From an uncultured bacterium (GTDB lineage: Bacteria; Bacillota; Clostridia; Lachnospirales; Lachnospiraceae), in NCBI GenBank assembly GCA_947647735.1, contig CANSLJ010000001.1:227516-291515 (forward strand): 64,000 nt of DNA, in the 5' to 3' direction. Position 1 is the first letter of the stretch. Each line of letters opens with the position of its first letter. This document shows positions 18,175-26,116 of the stretch, piece after piece. Under the pieces are notes generated by a model. That model saw only the letters and a program-made list of their open reading frames with translations. It searched no databases and was not told the origin of the DNA. The position numbers were made by a program, and so were the translations under genes.

Positions 18175-19698
18175 TTATTTACTGTGTTTTCCTGGCCATC
18201 TATCAAAAATACTCCCCGGCATCTTTGTCAGCCCGATCACTGCACATGGCAGCATATACACCATATAAGGAAAGCTGTATCTTGTTTTAGCTTCCCATAT
18301 CAGACTAAACAGTACACCCCCGATCAAAATAATCTCTGGCAATAACATATAAAACGGTTTCTTCATTCTCCAACAATACCAGAAAAACAGACAGGTGCCT
18401 ATATATAACAGCCATTGATACTCATTCAAAAACATTAAAAGAATCTGTTTCAGCTCCCCATAATAAATGCTGTTAACAAAATCTCCCGGATCCTGTTCAA
18501 AATCATGATTTGCCAAAAGCCCCTGCCAAGTGGGTTCCTCCCACTGTGTCAAAAGCTTCTCTTTAAAATAGGCTTTCCAATCAGCACTCCCCTCACGGAA
18601 TGCAGCCATTCGAACACGCAGATAGTCTTTAGAAAACTCTGACGCCTTCTCCTTATTATAGTCATTCAATGCATAGGCATAATAATCATGAAGATTACTC
18701 CATCCCGCCGGCTGGCTTCCTTCGTCATGTACCCCCATTGCGATTGTGCTGACAATAGGTGTCCCCTGATCCAACTTGATACCGGAACGCTCTTCATAAA
18801 CCTTTTCTATCCCCTTTCTGGTGCCGATCGGCGCTGCTATGATAAGTACCAGCAATAGCATCTTCGTCCAATCTTTTCTCTCCACGCCATATATCACCAA
18901 AACAATACATGCCGCAATGATTATGATCCAAAAATTTCCTCTTGTAAATACTCCCAATACAGCGCACAATACAATCGGCAGGATCAGCTTCTTTTGCCCT
19001 TCTCGAATAAAAGCGATCAGCAGCCACACAAATACCATGCCTGCCATCACTGAAAATATTTCCCCATACACAAACGGTGTATATAAAAATAACGGAAAAC
19101 AGGTCGATGCAAGTATACAGTAAAAAACACCGGCTTTTCTTTTGCCACCAAAGTTTTTCACAATCTTGTAACCGGCCAGAATAATGATGGGTATACATAA
19201 TACATTACAGTACTGTATGACATGATAATCTCTCATTCCGCATAATGTAAAAAGTCCACGAAATACAACTGCAAGTTCAAGCTGATAGGTATATGTCCCG
19301 AAATACTGATCCGGTCTCAATATCTCATAATTTCCATCCATCAGGGAATATGCGCCTTCCACAACCCATCTCTGATCTGTACACGGCTGAGCCCGCACAA
19401 TGGAAACCCACCAAATTCCCAATATAACAGAATATAACATGGTAAAAATCAGGAAAGCTTTCTCGGCTTTATCTTTCATCTTCTCCGACATATTCTTCCC
19501 GATACAGCCGGCACCGTATATTGCAATACAACACACCAACAAGATAATAATATGGACAAATAAATTATCCCTTTCGATTTCAAACAACTCATAATATTCG
19601 GGGACAAAATGATACGTATATCGAAAACTATACCACGTCAGATATCCAAAAATCACAAGCCCTATTATTGTCACAATACCTGTGAGTATCCTTTTCAT
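18175..19698 (-). CDS. GT39/ArnT-like polytopic glycosyltransferase
   Basis: A 507-residue membrane protein with about 11-12 helices. The first large outward loop contains QPCTDQRWVVEGAYSLMDG near residues 100-118, whose acidic residue fits the PMT/ArnT catalytic position. A late KTRYSFPYMVYM motif resembles the Arg-Tyr signature of GT39-type enzymes. The ATG at 19698 is preceded by AAGGGAG at good spacing and overlaps the end of the ABC exporter gene by nothing (16 bases apart). The longer frame to 19746 lies inside that gene and is rejected. It likely uses a polyprenyl-phosphate sugar outside the membrane. The family assignment is moderately sure; the substrate is unknown. Confidence 0.82.
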   Translation of the reverse strand: MKRILTGIVTIIGLVIFGYLTWYSFRYTYHFVPEYYELFEIERDNLFVHIIILLVCCIAIYGAGCIGKNMSEKMKDKAEKAFLIFTMLYSVILGIWWVSIVRAQPCTDQRWVVEGAYSLMDGNYEILRPDQYFGTYTYQLELAVVFRGLFTLCGMRDYHVIQYCNVLCIPIIILAGYKIVKNFGGKRKAGVFYCILASTCFPLFLYTPFVYGEIFSVMAGMVFVWLLIAFIREGQKKLILPIVLCAVLGVFTRGNFWIIIIAACIVLVIYGVERKDWTKMLLLVLIIAAPIGTRKGIEKVYEERSGIKLDQGTPIVSTIAMGVHDEGSQPAGWSNLHDYYAYALNDYNKEKASEFSKDYLRVRMAAFREGSADWKAYFKEKLLTQWEEPTWQGLLANHDFEQDPGDFVNSIYYGELKQILLMFLNEYQWLLYIGTCLFFWYCWRMKKPFYMLLPEIILIGGVLFSLIWEAKTRYSFPYMVYMLPCAVIGLTKMPGSIFDRWPGKHSK

Positions 19699-19714
19699 AA
19701 ATCTCCCTTTTGCC

Positions 19715-21460
19715 TTACCGTTTTTTCTCCAGCACTGCTTTTCCATTCTCCACCCGGTAGATCATATCGCACTTCTCTATGGTCTGCAGTCTGTGGGCAA
19801 TGATGATCAGTGTCTTTCTTCCGTGCAGGCTGTTGATAGAATCCATGATCGCCGCCTCCGTATCATTATCCAGCGCGGAAGTCGCTTCATCCAAAATCAA
19901 TACCTCCGGATCATAATACAGGGCTCTGGCAATACCGATACGCTGCCGCTGACCGCCGGAAATACGAATCCCACGCTCACCAATACTTGTATTTACTCCC
20001 TCCGGAAGACTTTTTACAAACTCATCCAACTGCGCTTCCTTCAGTACTTCCCAGAGCCTGTCCTCATCAATCTCCTCCTCCGCAATACCAAACGCTACAT
20101 TTTTGCGGATCGTATCATCCAGCATAAAAATCATCTGGGGAATATATCCCACATTTTTCAACCAGCTTCTGTAATTTTCCTTGATACTAACGCCGTCCGC
20201 GTATACACCGCCTGTCTGTATCTCCAAAAGGCCCAGCAAAATATCCACCACCGTAGTCTTCCCCGCACCGGAAGTCCCCACAATGCCCACCGCTGCGCCC
20301 ACCGGAATCTCCATATTGGCATGATCAAAAATAAGAGGTTCCGCATTCGGATAATGATACGTGATATCTCGCAGTTCAATACTCTTTTTCACCGGCAGCT
20401 TTTCTTTTGCCACATCCGCAAAACTCATATCTGTATTTTCCCCGGAAATCTCATCCTGCAGATTATCGCTGACCCCCATAAAGAAAGGCTGGTAAAATGC
20501 CATGGAAGTAAGTTGATTGTTGATCCTGTTGGCACAGGGCATCATGCGCACAGCCGCCACCACAAAAGCTGAAAGTACAGCCGTCACTTCCTTTACGCTC
20601 TCTCCCTGGCTTACCAGTATCATCATATACCCCACCAGAGACGCAATACAGACCGTCTCGATCAGGAGTCGGGGAATACTGTTGTACAGTGTGTATTTCT
20701 GCACCGCATTCACATAACCTCTGCCGCACTTGATGTATTCCTCAGTAAAATACTGCTCTTTTCCGGCAATTTTTACCTCCTTAATGCCCTGCACCGTCTG
20801 CGATATCCATTTAAACAGCCCACTGTAAAAATCCTGATTTTCCTGCCCCGCCTTATTCATAATCGGCTTTACCACCTTTTTAATGATAAGCAAAGTGGCA
20901 AGAAGCGGCACTGCAATGACCACTGTCATTTTCCAGTCCGAAACTACCATCACACCAAGCAGCACCACAAAAACAATGATTTCCGAGATCAATTGCAGCA
21001 GAGATAAGATCAGCGCATACATATTATTCACATCAGAGGTAATATTCCTCTGAATGATGGCCGTGTCTGCATTCAGATAAAACTCATAGCCTTTCCTAAG
21101 GTAATTTTTCATCATTCGCTCAGAAGTTCTGAACTGGTTTGTATATACAAATCGATACATAAACTTCATTTGCCAATAAAGGTAGATGTTTTTAATGACA
21201 AAAATCAGAATCAGCGCTGCCATCATGAAAAGTGCAAACTGTGTCACACTCTGCATATGCAGCGCCTCATATATTTTTCGTACAATATCATATTTCTGGA
21301 TGGAGCTCTCATCAATGACCACGCCCACCACGGGAATGACCATGGATACACTACAAGCTTCAAGAATGGCGCCGAAGATCATCATCAGGACCATAAGGAA
21401 CATGGTGTTCTTTTGTTTCTTATCCAGCAATACGTTTAGTTTTTTCAGAATGTCCTGCAT
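19715..21460 (-). CDS. ABC flippase for lipid-linked glycans, PglK-like half transporter
   Basis: A 581-residue fused permease-ATPase that would act as a homodimer. Six membrane helices span about residues 15-310, including EVKIAGKEQYF, a stretch typical of PglK/WlaB-type lipid-oligosaccharide flippases. The nucleotide-binding domain follows with Walker A GTSGAGKTT near 377, the signature ISGGQRQRIGIARAL near 484, Walker B VLILDEATSALD near 508 and the switch His in IIAHRLQT near 540. An AAGGAG site precedes the ATG. It lies between the GT52 transferase and the GT-C gene, so it is the best candidate for exporting the assembled glycan. No Wzx-type flippase is seen in the window. General multidrug export is possible but fits the context poorly. 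Confidence 0.9.
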   Translation of the reverse strand: MQDILKKLNVLLDKKQKNTMFLMVLMMIFGAILEACSVSMVIPVVGVVIDESSIQKYDIVRKIYEALHMQSVTQFALFMMAALILIFVIKNIYLYWQMKFMYRFVYTNQFRTSERMMKNYLRKGYEFYLNADTAIIQRNITSDVNNMYALILSLLQLISEIIVFVVLLGVMVVSDWKMTVVIAVPLLATLLIIKKVVKPIMNKAGQENQDFYSGLFKWISQTVQGIKEVKIAGKEQYFTEEYIKCGRGYVNAVQKYTLYNSIPRLLIETVCIASLVGYMMILVSQGESVKEVTAVLSAFVVAAVRMMPCANRINNQLTSMAFYQPFFMGVSDNLQDEISGENTDMSFADVAKEKLPVKKSIELRDITYHYPNAEPLIFDHANMEIPVGAAVGIVGTSGAGKTTVVDILLGLLEIQTGGVYADGVSIKENYRSWLKNVGYIPQMIFMLDDTIRKNVAFGIAEEEIDEDRLWEVLKEAQLDEFVKSLPEGVNTSIGERGIRISGGQRQRIGIARALYYDPEVLILDEATSALDNDTEAAIMDSINSLHGRKTLIIIAHRLQTIEKCDMIYRVENGKAVLEKKR

Positions 21461-21476
21461 ATGGGTAACTCCTTGG

Positions 21477-22658
21477 TTATTCTCTCTCTATAATACCGAT
21501 CCTCTTATTCTGGTTGTGGATCTCGGGATCTTCATATTTGTCCATAAATTCATCTCCAAGACGAATCAACTTATCCGCAAAACAAATCCCCTTTAAGTCT
21601 GTAAAAACAGTTACCACTTGCTCAAAATGGAGATTCTCAAAAAAATTCAGCATCTCCATGGGAACCGTGGCGTCGAACATAGGGTAGCCCGGAAAAACTT
21701 TGCGGTAGTCCAGTTCATCCCGGGGATGGGGTTTTATGAATATCTGACCCTGTTTTTCGTATTCTGCCACAATGTCTTTGAATATCTGTTCCCGAACGTC
21801 CAGCGTGCAGAGAGGATCTGTGAGGATCAAGATCTTATCCCGTTTCTGTTTGTCCCTCCCTGCATCTTTTCCGTCCGGTTTCGCTGAATTTTCAGTTATT
21901 TCTTCTATTTCGGGTGGTGTTATTTCTGCACCGCACTCCTCTATCTTCTTCAACAGGCCGTCCATATCCCTGACAAAAGCCCGTAAAATGATATCCTTAT
22001 CTTCTCTTGTCAGGGCATCCACCAGTTTCTGCCTTGGCACTTCCCTATAATAAGGGCAGGGCATGGTGATAGCAGAAATACTGTTGACTTCCATGTCAAG
22101 GCAGTACTTTCCATATCCATTCTGAACGAAGATCAGATTCAGCTTTTTGGACAAAAAGGCTTTCAGACCGAAATGGCCTCTGTTATCATATCTTGCCGCA
22201 TCGAAATGAACAAGGCAATTCAGACCGTCCTCCATCGCATGATAGTAGATTTTGTTCTGATTCAGGTAATAACCTATCGGATCGGAATCGCAAAACACAT
22301 AAATTTCCCGGTATTTTCTAAAATCTACCGGGATAAAAGGCGCCTCCAGCTTTGCATAGCGTTTCGTAAAACGGATGCGCTGCCACATATTAAAAATAAT
22401 ATTTCCTTTGTCCTGTCTAAAAGCCGTAAGTTCGGGAAAGTAATCCTCCCGCTTTTCATCAAAAGAAATTACATCAACAAACAGTCCGGTGGATTTTACC
22501 CGCTCCCCGAACTGCTCAAAATTATTAGACATACTGCTCAGCATCAAAGATGCCTCCCCGACTGCCACCGCATCTTTTTCCCTGCGCAGATGAAGTTCCT
22601 TTAAAAATGCCACATACGCATGGTAATAAGTGTGGCAGACATAAATCCTGTCATTCAT
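21477..22658 (-). CDS. Sialyltransferase-like GT52; candidate pseudaminyltransferase
   Basis: A 393-residue GT-B enzyme. It opens with MNDRIYVCHTYYHAYVAF and carries both motifs of bacterial sialyltransferases: the acidic-acidic-Gly motif as E143-D144-G145 and the HP motif as KPHP at 309-312. These residues serve as catalytic acid/base and CMP binding in families GT38, GT52 and GT80. Residues about 236-274 form a charged insert between the two halves. The ATG at 22658 has AAAGGA upstream and is preferred over 22718. With PseF in the same operon making a CMP-nonulosonate, this enzyme is the natural transferase for it. That substrate assignment is inferred. Confidence 0.85.
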   Translation of the reverse strand: MNDRIYVCHTYYHAYVAFLKELHLRREKDAVAVGEASLMLSSMSNNFEQFGERVKSTGLFVDVISFDEKREDYFPELTAFRQDKGNIIFNMWQRIRFTKRYAKLEAPFIPVDFRKYREIYVFCDSDPIGYYLNQNKIYYHAMEDGLNCLVHFDAARYDNRGHFGLKAFLSKKLNLIFVQNGYGKYCLDMEVNSISAITMPCPYYREVPRQKLVDALTREDKDIILRAFVRDMDGLLKKIEECGAEITPPEIEEITENSAKPDGKDAGRDKQKRDKILILTDPLCTLDVREQIFKDIVAEYEKQGQIFIKPHPRDELDYRKVFPGYPMFDATVPMEMLNFFENLHFEQVVTVFTDLKGICFADKLIRLGDEFMDKYEDPEIHNQNKRIGIIERE

Positions 22659-22679
22659 CGCTGTTTCCTTTAAAGTATT

Positions 22680-22708
22680 AGTGTACCATATTTTTCCTGA
22701 TAAGACAA
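22680..22708 (-). promoter_or_regulatory. Promoter of the GT52-flippase-Pse operon
   Basis: On the minus strand, TTGTCT (22708-22703), a 17-base spacer and TACACT (22685-22680) preceded by TATGG, an extended -10. The start is expected near 22673, about 15 bases before the ATG at 22658, with AAAGGA in the leader. Confidence 0.6.
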
Positions 22709-22714
22709 AGAAAT

Positions 22715-24424
22715 TCAAAAATTCCCGAAATACTCATCCAAATAAAGCATTCTCTCTTCTACATATTCTTCCACTTCCGCCAAATCAGAACTGTTCAATG
22801 CGCCCTCCCACTCTTTGGTATCCCTGGCAAAAGCGCCTGTTTTCTGTATATAATTCATATTATCCTGTAAAAGCTTTATTAAATATTCTGTGCTCAAAAC
22901 CCCTGCCCGATACTTGTTCCACCGCTCTTTCAGCACATCCCCCTCTCCGTTAAAACTGGAGCGGAACAATTGCTCCAGTACAGGTTCCACATAATTAACA
23001 CTCGTGTCATGATTGAACTCGGTATAATTTTTCTCCGGATCATAGCTATAGCAATTCCCGAATGTATAATTCAGATCCCAAGGTATTGTGATCATCTTAT
23101 AACCCGCCGCATTGTCCGCCTCCTCCGCAGAAATATAAGTGTTTTTTAAATAGTTATCAAATCCTGATACCGTTTGAATGAAAATATAATAATCCGCCAG
23201 GTTTTCCACATGGCTCATATCTGAATATGCATTAAAATCAATACTCCAGTATTTACAGGTAAAATAATCTACGACTGGTTTCCAGAGTTCCTCTACCGAA
23301 CCGTTCTTTTCCGGATATCTGATGCGCACAGGATAACACACCTCATAATTCTGGTCAATAGATGCCTGAATATCCGCACTCTCCGGCATATACCAGTCCA
23401 GTACCTTATAAAGTACATTTTTTTCTCCAAGTTCCAGCGTATGTTCATCAACCGGAAGCATCATCCCGTAAAGTCCCATATACTTCCCGTCCAGGATCAC
23501 TTCACAATACTCCATCTCCGGTCCTCTTTCATTAAAATCCGTCTCCTCTACCGCTATCTCTTTCCAGATATCCATAGATACCTTGTCCCTGATCTTATTT
23601 GGATCGGAATACATGGCCAGAAGTTTCCAGTCTGTACTGCTCTGCATGCCAAACAGAGGCTCAGAAATTCCTTTTTCCTTTTGATCTAAAAGTTTTACCG
23701 CATAACTCTTTTTCGAAAACAGGGCTGAATTCTGCCCCCTCTCATGATAGCAGACTTTTCTTTGCAAAATCTGATATTGATTCTCTGCCGCATCTTTATT
23801 CTCAGGTAACGCCGAGACGCCCGACTGAAAAACCGTAATCTCTCCATAATAACGAGTTTCTGAATTAAACACATAATTATCGATATCCTCGATCGGATAT
23901 TCCCTCGGCTCTTCCCGGTCTGTATCTATTTTAACTACCGGCATCCCTGTCAGTACTATACCAACTTTCTGGTACTCATCCTCTGTATAAAATACTGCGT
24001 CAAATATATGTCCTTCATTTATCGCCTGCGGAAGTTTTTCCGCACATTCATCTGACAAAATATAAAGGTCTGCACCATAAGGTCTTATATCCCCCTGCCA
24101 TTCCCCTTCTGAGAGAGACTGAGAAATATAAAATAACCGATCCTCTTTATCAAATGCCGCCTCATAACCATTAAAATACAACCCTGCCTCTTCCCTTTCC
24201 AGGAGATTTTCTGTCTTGCTCTTCCCTGAAAGCAGCCTCTCGGCCTCCTGCGAGCTTATCATATAATTCCAAAGAGAACCGCCCTCCTCCTTTTTTGCCG
24301 GCCATAAAATCCACAGTATCAAACCAATACCAAGTATCAGCACACTGCCATACTGGTATAAATGCGCAGATAGATCCTTTTTACTTGAAATACTCATCCA
24401 AAAACGCCAGCCTTTCCTTTTCAT
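22715..24424 (-). CDS. Membrane-anchored CotH-family kinase, copy 1
   Basis: A 569-residue protein with an N-terminal basic tail and a membrane anchor at about residues 22-42. An outward domain of about 120 residues precedes the CotH kinase domain. CotH landmarks include EYPIEDIDNYVFNSETRYYGE, KKSYAVKLLD, DWKLLAMYSDPNKIRDK, EYCEVILDGKYMGLYG and the metal-loop IPWDLNYTFGN. CotH proteins are atypical protein kinases with a PKA-like fold, first known from spore coat; this anchored form would act at the cell surface. The gene overlaps its paralogue upstream by 44 bases with the 24424 start; an ATG at 24397 is an alternative. The phosphorylated partner is unknown. Confidence 0.88.
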   Translation of the reverse strand: MKRKGWRFWMSISSKKDLSAHLYQYGSVLILGIGLILWILWPAKKEEGGSLWNYMISSQEAERLLSGKSKTENLLEREEAGLYFNGYEAAFDKEDRLFYISQSLSEGEWQGDIRPYGADLYILSDECAEKLPQAINEGHIFDAVFYTEDEYQKVGIVLTGMPVVKIDTDREEPREYPIEDIDNYVFNSETRYYGEITVFQSGVSALPENKDAAENQYQILQRKVCYHERGQNSALFSKKSYAVKLLDQKEKGISEPLFGMQSSTDWKLLAMYSDPNKIRDKVSMDIWKEIAVEETDFNERGPEMEYCEVILDGKYMGLYGMMLPVDEHTLELGEKNVLYKVLDWYMPESADIQASIDQNYEVCYPVRIRYPEKNGSVEELWKPVVDYFTCKYWSIDFNAYSDMSHVENLADYYIFIQTVSGFDNYLKNTYISAEEADNAAGYKMITIPWDLNYTFGNCYSYDPEKNYTEFNHDTSVNYVEPVLEQLFRSSFNGEGDVLKERWNKYRAGVLSTEYLIKLLQDNMNYIQKTGAFARDTKEWEGALNSSDLAEVEEYVEERMLYLDEYFGNF

Positions 24425-26072
24425 ATGCCATAATCTTTGTCAGATCACCATTATTATTCTGCATGGGCCACCTTTCGGAATCTCTCTTAAAAGCGCCCGA
24501 CTTTTGTATATACTCCATATTCTCCTGCATCAACCCAAGAATATGCTCATCACTAAAAATATCCCCCCTGTAGTTTCGCCATTTTTCCTTCAGCACATCC
24601 TCTTCCCCATGTGTATTGTTCATAAAGAGTTGTCTGATCACCGGCTCTGTATAGAACTGTGTGGTATCCGGGTTAAATCGGGTCTTTCCCAGTTCAATCT
24701 CCACAGTAAACTCATCTCCAAAGGTATAGTTCAGATCCCAGGGAATCGTAAGAATACGCACCTCTCCATCTTCATTTTTCCGAGCAATACGATAGGTATT
24801 TTTACAGGCATTATCCCATGCCGATGTTGCTTCCAGAAAAAGATAGTAGTCCATCGTATTCTCCAAATCGATCAATGAATACAGTTTTTCAAAATCAATG
24901 TGCCAGTATGCCGCCTCCAGATATTGCCGGATCGGCTCCCAGTGCATAGCCAGATCCCCTACCCCCTGTTTCGGATAACGAATCCTGATTGGATAGCAGA
25001 CAACATACCCAGCATCAATGCTGCTCTGGATGTCTTCCTCTAACGGCATTTCCGCCTGCAGGAATTTATAAAGTACATCTGTTTCCTCAAGGTTCATTGT
25101 ATCCTCATCAAGGCCTTTCAGCACCTGATACATGCCGATATAATCCCCATCCAGAACAACTTCACAGTACTCCATAGCGGTAGCCCCCTCCGAAACACTG
25201 TTCTGTTTATCCGCGATTTCTTCCCAAAGCTGCCAGGCGGTCTTCTCCCGCACTTTTGTAACATCCCCGGCACCAGCAAGCAGCTTCCAATTTGCACTTT
25301 CTCCAAGACCAAACAGATTCTCTTTTTTCTTTTCCCCCCGATCGTCTGTCAGCTTCAAGGCATAACTTTTTTTATCAAAGTTATCTGACGTATTACCCCT
25401 CGTATGGTAACTGACTTTCCCCTGCATGATACGGTAAACATTTCTCGCATCACTTTCCAGCGTCCCGTATGTACCTGAATTTCCGTTCGCATGAAATATC
25501 GTAATATCTCCCAGAAAACGTGTCTCCGAATTAAAGACATAATTATCGATATCTTCGATCGGGTACTCCGGCTGCCAGGAATCATTCGTCTCAATGGAGA
25601 TAACAGGCATTCCCGATACTGCCACACTGGTTAATGCATATTCATTTCCTTTTACGATTGCCGCCTGAAATAAATGTCCCTCCCGGATACTCTCCTGCTT
25701 TTTCTTCATATATCCGTCGTCCAACAGATAAAGCCGGGCATCTTTCTCGCTGAGTCCTAAAACCCCCTCCCAAGCCCTATTTACCGGATTCTGTGCCACA
25801 TACCAAATATTATCCTCGTTATCATAGGGAAGGGGACAATTATTTAGCATCAAAACAACTTCCCGATCTGATAGGATGCTCTGATTTTCCTCAAAAAAAT
25901 CCAGTTTTTCCTGAAATTCCTCTTCTGGAAGCAATTCCATACCATCTGCCCTTACCGCCCTTTTCGTAAAAATGATACCGGGCAGCACAATAAGCAGCAG
26001 CGCAATCCCTGTATAAAATCTCCCACTATATACAATATTTTTCACTTTTCGATGATTTATCCGTTTCTTCAT
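24381..26072 (-). CDS. Membrane-anchored CotH-family kinase, copy 2
   Basis: A 563-residue paralogue of the preceding gene with identical layout. It has a basic start MKKRINHRKVK and an anchor near 18-36, then an outward N-domain and a CotH domain with EYPIEDIDNYVFNSETRFLG, KKSYALKLTDD, NWKLLAGAGDVTKVREK, EYCEVVLDGDYIGMYQ and IPWDLNYTFGDEF. Long identical stretches show a tandem duplication. Short spacing to the divergent CotH gene on the plus strand (44 bases between start codons) suggests shared control. Candidate substrates are surface proteins or glycan-anchoring proteins of this locus, but nothing in the sequence names one. Confidence 0.88.
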   Translation of the reverse strand: MKKRINHRKVKNIVYSGRFYTGIALLLIVLPGIIFTKRAVRADGMELLPEEEFQEKLDFFEENQSILSDREVVLMLNNCPLPYDNEDNIWYVAQNPVNRAWEGVLGLSEKDARLYLLDDGYMKKKQESIREGHLFQAAIVKGNEYALTSVAVSGMPVISIETNDSWQPEYPIEDIDNYVFNSETRFLGDITIFHANGNSGTYGTLESDARNVYRIMQGKVSYHTRGNTSDNFDKKSYALKLTDDRGEKKKENLFGLGESANWKLLAGAGDVTKVREKTAWQLWEEIADKQNSVSEGATAMEYCEVVLDGDYIGMYQVLKGLDEDTMNLEETDVLYKFLQAEMPLEEDIQSSIDAGYVVCYPIRIRYPKQGVGDLAMHWEPIRQYLEAAYWHIDFEKLYSLIDLENTMDYYLFLEATSAWDNACKNTYRIARKNEDGEVRILTIPWDLNYTFGDEFTVEIELGKTRFNPDTTQFYTEPVIRQLFMNNTHGEEDVLKEKWRNYRGDIFSDEHILGLMQENMEYIQKSGAFKRDSERWPMQNNNGDLTKIMAYEKERLAFLDEYFK

Positions 26073-26116
26073 AATCCACTCTGTATTTTTTCAACAATTT
26101 GTATTATGATAACACT

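Noticed and set aside
19682-20572. 296-codon open frame on the plus strand
   Set aside because: It is antisense to the ABC flippase, whose Walker A, signature and Walker B motifs are all clear. The antisense product has no recognisable features.
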